Assembly: GCA_030630165.1 (NCBI GenBank)
Contig: DAOVNN010000059.1
Location: 1-11,069, forward strand
Origin: Candidatus Krumholzibacteriota bacterium
Lineage (GTDB): Bacteria; Krumholzibacteriota; Krumholzibacteriia; Krumholzibacteriales; Krumholzibacteriaceae
Length of the DNA stretch: 11,069 bases
Direction of reading: 5' to 3'
The stretch's first letter is position 1. Every line of letters begins with the position of its first letter. The position numbers and the translations under genes were made by a program. The notes under the pieces were generated by a model that was not told where the DNA came from, did not search any database, and saw nothing but the letters and a program-made list of their open reading frames with translations. Shown here in pieces: positions 1 to 7,353 of the stretch.

Positions 1-754
1 CCCCGATCTCGTCGAGGAAGATCGTCCCTCCCTCTGCCATCGCGAACCTGCCGGGCTTGTCCTTGCGGGCGTCGGTGAAGGCGCCTTGACGGTAGCCGAA
101 CAGCTCCGCCTCGAGGAGTGTATCCGGCAGCGCGCCGCAATTGACCGTTACGATCGGGCCGGCGCTCCTCGTGCTGAGGTCGTGGACGGCCCTCGCGAAG
201 AGTTCCTTGCCCGTACCGCTGTCACCTACGATGAGAACGGTGCTCTCGCTCTCGGCCAGGTCGGGCATGATGTCGAACAGGTCAAACATCAGATGGTTCT
301 TGCTGATGATATCGTGAAATGTGCGGGAGGCGCTGAGCTCCTTGCGCAGCTCCGTGATCACCATCAGGTCGCGGAATGTCTCGACGCCGCCCACGATCTC
401 GCCATCGGCATCTCTCAGCAGCGCTGTGGAGATGCTCACAGGTATCGTCTCTCCGTCGGAGCGGACGATCGATATCTCCTCGTTGATCACCTGCTCCCCG
501 GACTCCATTGTCCTGCGCAGAACGCATGAATCCTCGCATACTGTCGCCCTGAAGACCTCGGCGCAGAATTTCCCGACCGCTTCTTCCCTCGACATCCCCG
601 TGATCCTTTCGGCAGCGGCATTGAAAGAGGTGATGCGCCAGTCGAGATCTATGGTGAAGACACCGTCGGCAATGCTGTCGAGGATTATGTCGTTGTTCGA
701 TATCATGACAGGTGAAGAATACACCCCCGGCTGACCCGGTTCAACTGATATCAT
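1..754 (-). CDS. PAS-domain sigma-54-dependent transcriptional activator (partial, C-terminus off window)
   Basis: The first 251 residues are present and the gene runs off the left edge. Residues about 22-130 form a PAS sensor domain. After a short linker comes a sigma-54-interacting AAA+ domain, with Walker A GDSGTGKE (177-184), the sigma-54 contact loop as GAFTDA (224-229; classic form GAFTGA) and Walker B GGTIFLDEIG (242-251). By family, it would be a hexameric ATPase that opens sigma-54 promoters. The missing part should hold the rest of the AAA+ domain and probably a helix-turn-helix. The PAS domain carries three closely spaced cysteines (C64, C73, C77), which suggests a metal, Fe-S or redox sensor (inference). 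There is no receiver domain and no membrane segment, so it probably senses a cytoplasmic signal. The start is uncertain: ATG at 754 gives the longest protein but lacks a good Shine-Dalgarno, and an in-frame ATG at 706 is possible. Targets are not evident here, and I saw no convincing -24/-12 sigma-54 promoter. Confidence 0.93.
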   Translation of the reverse strand, partial: MISVEPGQPGVYSSPVMISNNDIILDSIADGVFTIDLDWRITSFNAAAERITGMSREEAVGKFCAEVFRATVCEDSCVLRRTMESGEQVINEEISIVRSDGETIPVSISTALLRDADGEIVGGVETFRDLMVITELRKELSASRTFHDIISKNHLMFDLFDIMPDLAESESTVLIVGDSGTGKELFARAVHDLSTRSAGPIVTVNCGALPDTLLEAELFGYRQGAFTDARKDKPGRFAMAEGGTIFLDEIG

Positions 755-790
755 TGCAAAAATGCTACTGTAGTTGATCCGGCGGCGGAT

Positions 791-819
791 TTGACTCCCC
801 GGGCAGCGAGTATTATATT
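791..819 (+). promoter_or_regulatory. Sigma-70-type promoter for the DUF4139 gene or its leader
   Basis: TTGACT (791-796) and TATATT (814-819) are separated by exactly 17 bases, each hexamer one base off consensus. The predicted transcription start is near 826, almost 200 bases before the start codon at 1022. A TATAAT on the opposite strand (817-812) overlaps this -10 and could belong to a divergent promoter of the PAS activator, but it has no good -35. Confidence 0.6.
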
Positions 820-939
820 TAGTCAGAAGCCCACTTCGATGCCACAATCACATTTACCATCCATCAAATAGATATTTGCTGACGCCCGACCGACCGTTCC
901 ACCCAGCGTTAATGCTGCATGGATTGCCCGCGGTAGCAG

Positions 940-987
940 AAGATGCCGGGATGCCATTCGGATTGACATCCCGGCGTTTTCCGTTTT
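940..987 (+). terminator. Intrinsic-terminator-like hairpin in the leader of the DUF4139 gene
   Basis: GCCGGGATG (945-953) pairs perfectly with CATCCCGGC (967-975) around a 13-base loop. A few more A-T and G-T pairs can extend the base. A T-rich run (GTTTTCCGTTTT) follows on the plus strand only. No plus-strand gene ends upstream, so it lies between the promoter at 791-819 and the start codon at 1022. It may attenuate the downstream gene or end a short RNA. Confidence 0.55.
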
Positions 988-1021
988 CAATGGAGACGAC
1001 TTTTAATCAAGGGGGAAAGAT

Positions 1022-2728
1022 ATGTCGTTTTCAATCGTTCGATATGTATCAAGCATCCTGATCCTGTTGTTCCTCATTACCACTGCCGCGGCTCCAGGCG
1101 CAGTCGCGGGCAAGCCGAAGGAAACGGAGCTCAAGACCACGATCATCTCCGCCACGATCTACAAGGGCCAGTCACAGGTCACAAGGACCGGAACCCTTTC
1201 GCTCAAGAGCGGCCAGGTCCGCATCCTCTGTGATGACCTGCCGTACAGTTTCGACACCTCGTCCCTCCAGGTCGAGGGACACGGTTCGGCGAAGGTCAGC
1301 ATAGTCGGCACCGACGTCATCAGGATGCAGGAAGATCTCGCCGAAACTCCCAGATTCACCGAGCTGATGAAAAAGCTCGATGCGCTCGAGACACGCAGGG
1401 ATTCGATCGGGATCGAGATAAACGCGCTCCAGGTGCGCCTGCAGTTCGTCGAGCAGCTCGGCAGGCTGCCGATGCAGCAGAAGCCGTCAGAAGAGTTTCC
1501 GGCAGAGATATTCCAGGTGGAGGGCTGGAAGGCCCTGATGGACTTCCTGCATAATGAACGCACAGGCGCCGATGCGCAGGTCTACGCGCTTAACAAAAAG
1601 AAGAGAGAAGTCGAAGGAAACATCTCCTGGATAAAGCGTGAACTGGGAATCATGAAGGGGGGAACCCGCTCCGGTAACCGCGTGGCTATCGCTTGCGCCG
1701 TCGAGTCGGCCGGGGACCTGACCCTCGATCTGACATACATAATCCGCGGGACCAACTGGGTACCCGAGTACAGGATAAGCTTCGATCCGGAGGAGAAGCA
1801 GGTCAGCCTCGTCTATAACGCGAGGATCCAGCAGACCACCGGCGAGGACTGGAAGGGAGTCGACGTTACCCTGTCGACAGCGGCCCCTCACGCCGGCGCC
1901 GCTCCCCCGAAGCTTCTGCCGCACTACCTCAGCAAGCTGACAATGGGTTATAAGAGATCACCGACAGGACAGTTGGAAGAGCAGCTGGTAGGCAGGACGG
2001 CGCCCGCTGTCGCCGACGCCGAAGCGCTTCATGTCCGCGGCGGCCGGGCCGATCACATAGAGGCACAGGTCGCCTCTTCCGAATTCGCCGCAAGCTTCCT
2101 CGTGCCGGCCAGGGTCGATCTCGAGTCGGGAGCCGACTCGAAGCGGATACGTATCACCGAAGGTACGATGCCCGCCGAGCTTTCGCTTTATACCGCTCCG
2201 CGACTGAGGGACGACGTGTTCGTAAAGGGACTCGTCACCAACTTGCTCGGCGCTCCCATACTCGCGGGAGAGGCGGAGGTCTATATTTACTCGGATGCCC
2301 CCGGCGGAGGGAAGAGCTCTACATTCGTCGGCAGGCAGCAGGTGTTCACCTTTGCCGACGGGCAGGAATTCCCCCTTCATCTCGGCGTCGACCAGAATAT
2401 AAAGATCACCCACAAGCTCGAGAAGCGCGAGCACGTCGAGAAGGAAGGAAAGAAGTGGAAGAAGATCAGGTACCACTACCTGGTCACGCTGGAGAACTTC
2501 AAGAAGGAAGCAGCCGAAATCGTCCTCCAGGACAGGATCCCCGTCTCGACGATGAAAGAGGTCAAGGTCGAGAAGGTCGATTTCTCGCTCAAGCCTGACG
2601 AGAAGCGCGAAGACGGGATCGTCACATGGAACCTCAAGCCCGCGGCTGGCGAGAAGGTCGAGATCAGGATAAGTTACACGATCGCGTTCCCCGGCGAATG
2701 GCCGGAACATTCACTGAATCTCGAATAG
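1022..2728 (+). CDS. Secreted DUF4140/DUF4139 (mucoidy inhibitor MuiA-like) protein
   Basis: A 568-residue protein with a signal peptide (hydrophobic residues about 9-25, probable cleavage near AVAG at 27-30), so it is exported. Residues about 40-100 match the N-terminal DUF4140 region. A charged, coiled-coil-like stretch follows (about 110-145 and 186-210). The DUF4139 domain runs to the C-terminus, with the family signature NWVPEYR (245-251), QQTTGEDW (270-277) and LSTAAP (284-289), and a final strand region ending in FPGEW. The family is named after a mucoidy inhibitor but its biochemical role is unknown. An odd low-complexity insert (about 310-355) contains VRGGRAD (338-344), a motif typical of TonB-receptor plug regions. 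The ATG start is supported by a strong GGGGGAAAG Shine-Dalgarno just upstream. The gene converges on the S9 peptidase gene with only 10 bases between stop codons. Confidence 0.9.
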   Translation: MSFSIVRYVSSILILLFLITTAAAPGAVAGKPKETELKTTIISATIYKGQSQVTRTGTLSLKSGQVRILCDDLPYSFDTSSLQVEGHGSAKVSIVGTDVIRMQEDLAETPRFTELMKKLDALETRRDSIGIEINALQVRLQFVEQLGRLPMQQKPSEEFPAEIFQVEGWKALMDFLHNERTGADAQVYALNKKKREVEGNISWIKRELGIMKGGTRSGNRVAIACAVESAGDLTLDLTYIIRGTNWVPEYRISFDPEEKQVSLVYNARIQQTTGEDWKGVDVTLSTAAPHAGAAPPKLLPHYLSKLTMGYKRSPTGQLEEQLVGRTAPAVADAEALHVRGGRADHIEAQVASSEFAASFLVPARVDLESGADSKRIRITEGTMPAELSLYTAPRLRDDVFVKGLVTNLLGAPILAGEAEVYIYSDAPGGGKSSTFVGRQQVFTFADGQEFPLHLGVDQNIKITHKLEKREHVEKEGKKWKKIRYHYLVTLENFKKEAAEIVLQDRIPVSTMKEVKVEKVDFSLKPDEKREDGIVTWNLKPAAGEKVEIRISYTIAFPGEWPEHSLNLE

Positions 2729-2738
2729 AAACGGAAGA

Positions 2739-4814
2739 TTACCGCGCTACGTCCGGTCCGACGCCGATCCAGCGCTTGAGCCAGCCATGGAACTCGCCGT
2801 ACCAGAAGATCGAGTTCTGCGGCGTGAGCACCCAGTGATTCTCGTCGGGGAAATACACCAGTCTCGCCGGCACGCCCTTACGCTTGAGCATCCCGTACGC
2901 CTCGAGCCCATTACCCACCGGCACGCGGTAATCCAGCTCGCCGTGGACCACGAGGGTCGGCGTCACGTATTTCTCCATGTTGTGCGCGGGGGACCAGCGT
3001 ATCACGTCATCCATGCTGTCCCACGGGTTGCCGCCGTATGCGCGCGGCCGGCCGAAGGTCCAGTCGGAGCCGAACTGCACGAGCAGGTCGAAAACACCGG
3101 CATGATTGATCAAGCAGGCGAACCGGTCGGTCTGCGTCGCGATCCAGCTTACAAGATATCCACCGTAGCTCCCTCCCGCGACCGCCATCCTCTTCTCATC
3201 GATGTGGCCCCTCTCGAGCATCACATCGACCGCAGCCATTACATCGAGATACGGTTTGCGGCCGTGCTCGCCGGTGATGGCGTCGGTAAAATCCTGGCCG
3301 AAGGTCGACGAGCCGTGGAAGTTGACCATCGCGAGCACGTAACCCGGTGCGGCGAAGGCCTGCGTGTTCCACCTCGGGTGGAAGTTATCGCCGAATGTAC
3401 CGTGCGGACCGCCGTGGACGAGCACGAGAAGCGGCCATTTCTTCGTCTGGTCCTCGGCGTTGAAGAAGGGCGGATACATGACGAACATCTGCACGTCGGC
3501 GCCCTCGGCGCCTGTAAACCAGACATCCTCTATCTCGCCCCACTCGATATCGGCAAGGAGCTCGTCGTTGAAGTCGGTGAGTTTCTTCAGGCCGCTGCCG
3601 TTCGTCTTTATCGAATAGACTGTGTTCGGCTCCGCATTGTCCTGGTGCAGGAAGACGAGCCTGTTCTTCGGCGTAACGCCGATCGAGTTGTTGAACCCGC
3701 TGCGATATATTTCCTTCACCTCGCCGCCGTCGATCTTGACAGAGAAGAGCGAGCCCATCGCGCGGTCCCCGGCATGGAAGTAGATCGTTTTCGCCTTCCT
3801 GTCGGTAACCCAGCCGGAGGGCGAGCGGTCGAACGACTCGGTCAGCGCTTTCTTTCCGTGAGTCTTGCGGTCGTAGCGCACAAGCCGTACGCGATCGCCG
3901 TAGAATCCGACTATCTTCTGTGCGCCGAAGAGAATATATTTGCCGTCCGGCGTATAGTACGGCGAGAAATCGTTGGCAGGGTTTCTCGCGGTGAGGTTCT
4001 TCGGCTTACCGGGGCTTTCCACATCGATAAGATATATGTCTGTTGTAAGCGAATCGTAAGGTGCGCCGTAGCGAAAGGCCGAGAACGCTATCTCCGCGCC
4101 CTCGGGGGAGACAGCGTAGCCGAGACCGCTGGCGCCTGTCAGGCGGTCCCATCCCGTCATCAGGTCGGTTACTTCCTTCGTCTCTATGTCGATTACGAAC
4201 AGATGGTTGACATAGCCGTCAGTGAGCCAGTGATCCCAGTAACGATAGAAGACGTCCTCGGTGATCTTCGCCGATATCCTGCTCTCACTGCGCTTCTCGA
4301 TCTCGACATTCATCGAGTCCAGATCCTCCTCGAATCCGGGGAGAACGGGAGAGACGAATACGATCCGCTTCCCGCCGGGAAGCCATCTCGGGCTCGAGAC
4401 GCCCAGCGGCATGTCGGTCAGCTCCTCTGCCTCTCCTCCGCCGAGCGGTATGATCTGAAGCTGGGATTTCTCACCGTCGCGCTTTGCCGTAAAGGCGAGC
4501 CGTTTTCCATCGGGGCTCCAGGCGGGAGGCCCTTCCGAAGTCTCACCGGTGGTGAATCTCCTCGCTCCGGTGCCGTCAGTATTGACGAGCCAGATATCTC
4601 CGGCTCCCTTGTTCTCCTCGATACAGTATTTCGTAACAACGACCGCGGCCAGCCGCCCGTCCGGTGACAGATTAAGCGAACCGAGCCGTGCGATCTTCCA
4701 TATGTCCTCGGCGGTGAAGGCGCGTTTCTCCGTCTCCTCACCGGCCGATAAGGAAACAGCCGCTACGAGAACGGCCGACAGCAGTACAACAATAAATCTG
4801 AACTGATTCTTCAT
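2739..4814 (-). CDS. Exported S9-family prolyl oligopeptidase-type peptidase
   Basis: A 691-residue serine peptidase with a signal peptide (hydrophobic about 7-23), so probably periplasmic. The N-terminal two thirds hold repeats of the WD40-like PD40 type (for example LSPDGR, WSPDGKRLAF, YTPDGKYILF), which form the beta-propeller that gates substrate entry. The C-terminal alpha/beta-hydrolase domain (about 440-685) has an oxyanion region HGGPHG, nucleophile Ser549 in GGSYGGYL, Asp628 in HGELDYRVP and His660 in DENHWVL, so the catalytic triad is intact. Relatives are dipeptidyl- or acylaminoacyl-peptidases that remove short N-terminal peptides; the exact specificity cannot be read from the sequence. 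The length is normal for the family. The ATG is preceded by GAGGAG with 7 bases spacing. The gene has its own promoter (4853-4880) and lies downstream of the sppA terminator. I see no hairpin in the 10 bases before the convergent DUF4139 gene. Confidence 0.96.
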   Translation of the reverse strand: MKNQFRFIVVLLSAVLVAAVSLSAGEETEKRAFTAEDIWKIARLGSLNLSPDGRLAAVVVTKYCIEENKGAGDIWLVNTDGTGARRFTTGETSEGPPAWSPDGKRLAFTAKRDGEKSQLQIIPLGGGEAEELTDMPLGVSSPRWLPGGKRIVFVSPVLPGFEEDLDSMNVEIEKRSESRISAKITEDVFYRYWDHWLTDGYVNHLFVIDIETKEVTDLMTGWDRLTGASGLGYAVSPEGAEIAFSAFRYGAPYDSLTTDIYLIDVESPGKPKNLTARNPANDFSPYYTPDGKYILFGAQKIVGFYGDRVRLVRYDRKTHGKKALTESFDRSPSGWVTDRKAKTIYFHAGDRAMGSLFSVKIDGGEVKEIYRSGFNNSIGVTPKNRLVFLHQDNAEPNTVYSIKTNGSGLKKLTDFNDELLADIEWGEIEDVWFTGAEGADVQMFVMYPPFFNAEDQTKKWPLLVLVHGGPHGTFGDNFHPRWNTQAFAAPGYVLAMVNFHGSSTFGQDFTDAITGEHGRKPYLDVMAAVDVMLERGHIDEKRMAVAGGSYGGYLVSWIATQTDRFACLINHAGVFDLLVQFGSDWTFGRPRAYGGNPWDSMDDVIRWSPAHNMEKYVTPTLVVHGELDYRVPVGNGLEAYGMLKRKGVPARLVYFPDENHWVLTPQNSIFWYGEFHGWLKRWIGVGPDVAR

Positions 4815-4852
4815 CGGGTATCTCCTCTCCGCACATTGGGGTACCGGGTGAG

Positions 4853-4880
4853 ATTACACGCATGACAGCGGCGGTGTCAA
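4853..4880 (-). promoter_or_regulatory. Sigma-70-type promoter of the S9 peptidase gene
   Basis: On the minus strand a perfect TTGACA (4880-4875) is followed after 16 bases by TGTAAT (4858-4853, five of six matches to TATAAT). The predicted start is near 4846, giving a leader of about 32 bases that contains the GAGGAG ribosome-binding site. It lies just past the sppA terminator. Confidence 0.65.
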
Positions 4881-4889
4881 CCTGGTCGG

Positions 4890-4926
4890 GATAAAACAGA
4901 AAAGGCCGCGGCGGAAGCCGCGGCCT
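4890..4926 (-). terminator. Rho-independent terminator after sppA
   Basis: A perfect 10-bp inverted repeat, AGGCCGCGGC (4903-4912) and GCCGCGGCCT (4917-4926), with a 4-base loop. On the minus strand it is followed by TTTTCTGTTTT. It lies 28 bases past the sppA stop codon and ends that transcript. The plus strand has no T run after it, so it is one-directional. Confidence 0.9.
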
Positions 4927-4953
4927 GTCATTGTCATTCATTGCAGGAGAGGA

Positions 4954-6681
4954 TTACCTGATATCCATCTCCGGCATCATGTTCATGCGGCGGTTGGTGA
5001 CCATGTTCCACGTCTCGGCCACATCATCCTGAATATAGCGCCACACGACGTACTTCGCGGCGGCAGAGAAACCTCCGCCTGCCATGAGCGACTCGATGAA
5101 CGACTTCGGCAGCGGATAATGCACGATCGAGACCTTCTCGTCCTCTTCGATCCCGGCAAGCTCCCTTGCCATCTCGATCGCCCTGTCGAGGCCGCCGGTC
5201 CCATCGATAAGGCCGTTGGCCACGCCCTGGCGCCCCGTCCACACTCGCCCGTGAGCAAGCTTCTCTGCCTCTTCGAAGGTCATGCCGCGGTGATCGGCGA
5301 CGTCCTGCAGCCACGCGTTGAAGCCCTTCCAGTGATCCTTCTCGAAGATCTCACGCTCATTCTCCGTAAAGTCACGGAAGGGAGAGTACATCAGTGCGTT
5401 CGGCCCTTTCGACGCATAGTCGTGGGTGATGCCGAACATCTCGTAGAATCCCTTCACGTTGAATTTCATATTGATCGAACCGATCGATCCGGTGACGCAC
5501 ATCTCGTCGGCGATCATCTTCGTGGCGCGGTACGCGATCATGTACCCGCCTGAAGCGGCGACGTCGACCATCGATACGATTACCGGCTTCTCGTTCGCCG
5601 TGATGGCTACCTCGTGGCCCATCATGTCGCTCGCGAGGCTCTCTCCTCCCCCGCTGTTCACCCGGAAGATCACTGCCACTACATCTTCGTCCTTGCGGGC
5701 CTTGCGAAGCTGGGCGTTGACCGATTCGTGCCCCATCAGCAGCCCTAACATCGGATCGACCTTGCTCTTGCGGCCGGCGATCATACCCTGTGCGTGGACG
5801 ACCGCGATCTTCTTCTTGCCGCCCATACCGAGTTCTTCCGGCTCGACCTTGGCATAAGTGGACTGGCTGACGGTCTCGAGTTCTTCCTCGTCACCCTTCA
5901 GCATATCAACCAGTTCGTCCCAGTAGATCGCCCCGTCGACAAATCCCCACTCGACCGCATCCTCGATCGGGAAGAGCGCCTTTTCCATTGCCGCGGTTAC
6001 CTGCTTCCTGGTGAACCCGCGGTCCCTCTCGAGGGCCGTGCAGTAGAGATCCCAGTACTCCTCGAGCATCCAGTCCTTGTTCTCGCGGGAAAACTTCGAC
6101 ATGTCCTCGCGTATGATCATCTCGGCTGCGCTCTTGTAATCCTTGATCCTGTGGAGGTTCGGCTTGATGTGCAGCTTCTCGAGCAGACCCTTCGCATGTT
6201 CGGTCGTGACCGAGAGGCCGATGAAATTCATGTAGGCTGTCGGAGGCATGAAGAGTGAATCGCAGGCGCTGGCGAGGTAGTATGTGTGCCTGTTCATCGA
6301 ATCTGAATACCCGTAGACCTTCTTGCCCGATGCCTGGACATTCTTGATCGCGCCGCGCATCTCCTCGAGCATCGCGCGCCCGGCGCCGTTGCTCGACGAC
6401 ATCTTGAAAATAACACCCTCGATCCGGTCATCGACGCAGACCTTGTTGAGGTTGCAGAGGATCCTCGTGAGGGTCTCCCCCTTGCCTCCCATGATCTCAC
6501 CCATGATGTTTGACGGCGGGCTGTATTCCGTGATGCCGCCGTACAGATCGATAACGAGCCATGAGCCGTCCTTGATCTCCGGCTTGTCTGAAGACATTGA
6601 CGCGACTACAGCGACGATAACGACGACCACAAACACCATAGCCAGAAGGGTTGCAAAAAAGGACTTGAAGAACGATTTCAC
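4954..6681 (-). CDS. sppA: Signal peptide peptidase SppA, 67-kDa two-domain type
   Basis: A 575-residue inner-membrane S49 peptidase. A single N-terminal membrane segment (about 9-29) anchors it, with the rest in the periplasm. Two tandem S49 domains are visible (about 40-260 and 290-510). The family's Ser/Lys dyad is split between them: Lys183 in DYKSAAE in the first half and Ser377 in AASGGY in the second, matching the E. coli long form. It would degrade signal peptides left in the membrane after secretion. The start is GTG, chosen because a perfect GGAGGTGA ribosome-binding site lies six bases upstream and the resulting N-terminus is a proper membrane anchor. A strong terminator follows the gene. 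The ferritin-like gene lies 112 bases upstream; I found no convincing promoter in that gap, so read-through from the redox genes is possible. Confidence 0.96.
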   Translation of the reverse strand: MKSFFKSFFATLLAMVFVVVVIVAVVASMSSDKPEIKDGSWLVIDLYGGITEYSPPSNIMGEIMGGKGETLTRILCNLNKVCVDDRIEGVIFKMSSSNGAGRAMLEEMRGAIKNVQASGKKVYGYSDSMNRHTYYLASACDSLFMPPTAYMNFIGLSVTTEHAKGLLEKLHIKPNLHRIKDYKSAAEMIIREDMSKFSRENKDWMLEEYWDLYCTALERDRGFTRKQVTAAMEKALFPIEDAVEWGFVDGAIYWDELVDMLKGDEEELETVSQSTYAKVEPEELGMGGKKKIAVVHAQGMIAGRKSKVDPMLGLLMGHESVNAQLRKARKDEDVVAVIFRVNSGGGESLASDMMGHEVAITANEKPVIVSMVDVAASGGYMIAYRATKMIADEMCVTGSIGSINMKFNVKGFYEMFGITHDYASKGPNALMYSPFRDFTENEREIFEKDHWKGFNAWLQDVADHRGMTFEEAEKLAHGRVWTGRQGVANGLIDGTGGLDRAIEMARELAGIEEDEKVSIVHYPLPKSFIESLMAGGGFSAAAKYVVWRYIQDDVAETWNMVTNRRMNMMPEMDIR

Positions 6682-6692
6682 GTCTCACCTCC
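6682..6692 (-). promoter_or_regulatory. Ribosome-binding site that fixes the GTG start of sppA
   Basis: GGAGG (6692-6688) lies exactly six bases before the GTG codon, as GGAGGTGAGAC then GTG. No competing in-frame ATG with a comparable site exists nearby. Confidence 0.8.
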
Positions 6693-6763
6693 GCGGGTGA
6701 CAAGGTTCACACCTCGCTGCTTCCAGCGGCGGGGTGCATGTAATTCAGCGTATTTTACTTACG

Positions 6764-6788
6764 TCTCAAACGCATATATTGTTTGAAA
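6764..6788. repeat. Short imperfect inverted repeat between the ferritin-like gene and sppA
   Basis: TCTCAAAC (6764-6771) and GTTTGAAA (6781-6788) pair with one wobble position around an AT-rich 9-base spacer. There is no following T run, so it is a poor terminator. It could be an operator or RNA-processing hairpin, or chance. Confidence 0.25.
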
Positions 6789-6793
6789 TATTC

Positions 6794-7267
6794 CTACAGT
6801 TTTTTCTTCATCTCGAAGAGCTGAAGCATGTGCATCTGCTCCTCGGCGATCAGATCCCGGATGACCTCTCTCGCCTTTGGGTCGACGAAGTTGGCCAGTC
6901 CGCCGAAGAACAGGATCGCGTCCTTTTCGAATCCGATGCCCGCATCGAGAGCCGCTTCCGGGGTCTTGATGGTGAGAGCGAACGATTTCGAATCGAGATT
7001 CTCATAAAGATCGCTGTCCACGACGGCAGCCATGTACTCGTGGATCTCGCCCGGATAAGACTCGGCGTAGTTTCCGCCCTTTACGTCCTCGCGGATCTTC
7101 TCGAATTTCTTTATATGTCCCTCTTCCCAGTCACGCAGCCTGCCAAAAAGCTCTGCCAGCTCGGCTTTGTCCGAGAACTGGTCGGCAGCCAGTGCATAGA
7201 AGTCGCGGCGCTTGATCTCTTTTTCGATTCCGATGTCGACGATATCGGAAGGCTGAAGAATTGCCAT
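6794..7267 (-). CDS. Ferritin-like diiron protein (rubrerythrin-type four-helix domain)
   Basis: A 157-residue protein predicted to be almost all helix, without signal peptide and without cysteines, so it is cytosolic and lacks the rubredoxin CxxC domain of full rubrerythrins. Likely diiron ligands are Glu17 in helix 1, an ExxH motif at E48-H51 (EEGH), Glu114 in GFEKD, and a second ExxH at E143-H146 (EQMH). This pattern fits the ferritin-like superfamily, which oxidises or stores iron or reduces peroxide; which of these it does cannot be decided here. The ATG is preceded by GGAGG with 7 bases spacing. The gene lies 86 bases after the heme-porin gene, same strand, with no clear terminator between them, so co-transcription with the cytochrome genes is plausible. 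Confidence 0.88.
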   Translation of the reverse strand: MAILQPSDIVDIGIEKEIKRRDFYALAADQFSDKAELAELFGRLRDWEEGHIKKFEKIREDVKGGNYAESYPGEIHEYMAAVVDSDLYENLDSKSFALTIKTPEAALDAGIGFEKDAILFFGGLANFVDPKAREVIRDLIAEEQMHMLQLFEMKKKL

Positions 7268-7353
7268 CTGGCATCCTCCTTCTTCAGGTTACAGTACAAA
7301 TGATATTGACCGTTCGGCCGCGGCACCCATTACCGCAGGAACCGGAATATACT

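Noticed and set aside
839..871. A 10-codon frame in the leader that might be a leader peptide
   Set aside because: No ribosome-binding site and no run of one amino acid that would suggest attenuation control.
876..1061. A 61-codon plus-strand open frame overlapping the leader hairpin and the start of the DUF4139 gene
   Set aside because: No ribosome-binding site or recognisable motif, and it overlaps the well-supported start at 1022 in another frame.
1958..2710. A 250-codon open frame antisense to the DUF4139 gene
   Set aside because: The plus-strand frame carries the DUF4139 signature; the antisense product is a repetitive Leu/Asp/Arg-rich sequence with no domain.
2787..4667. A 626-codon open frame on the plus strand, antisense to the S9 peptidase gene
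   Set aside because: It lies wholly inside a gene with an intact catalytic triad, shows no recognisable domain, and is expected from the GC-rich codon use of the real gene.
6734..7303. A 189-codon plus-strand open frame across the ferritin-like gene
   Set aside because: The minus strand has two ExxH metal motifs and a good ribosome-binding site; the plus frame is a shadow.
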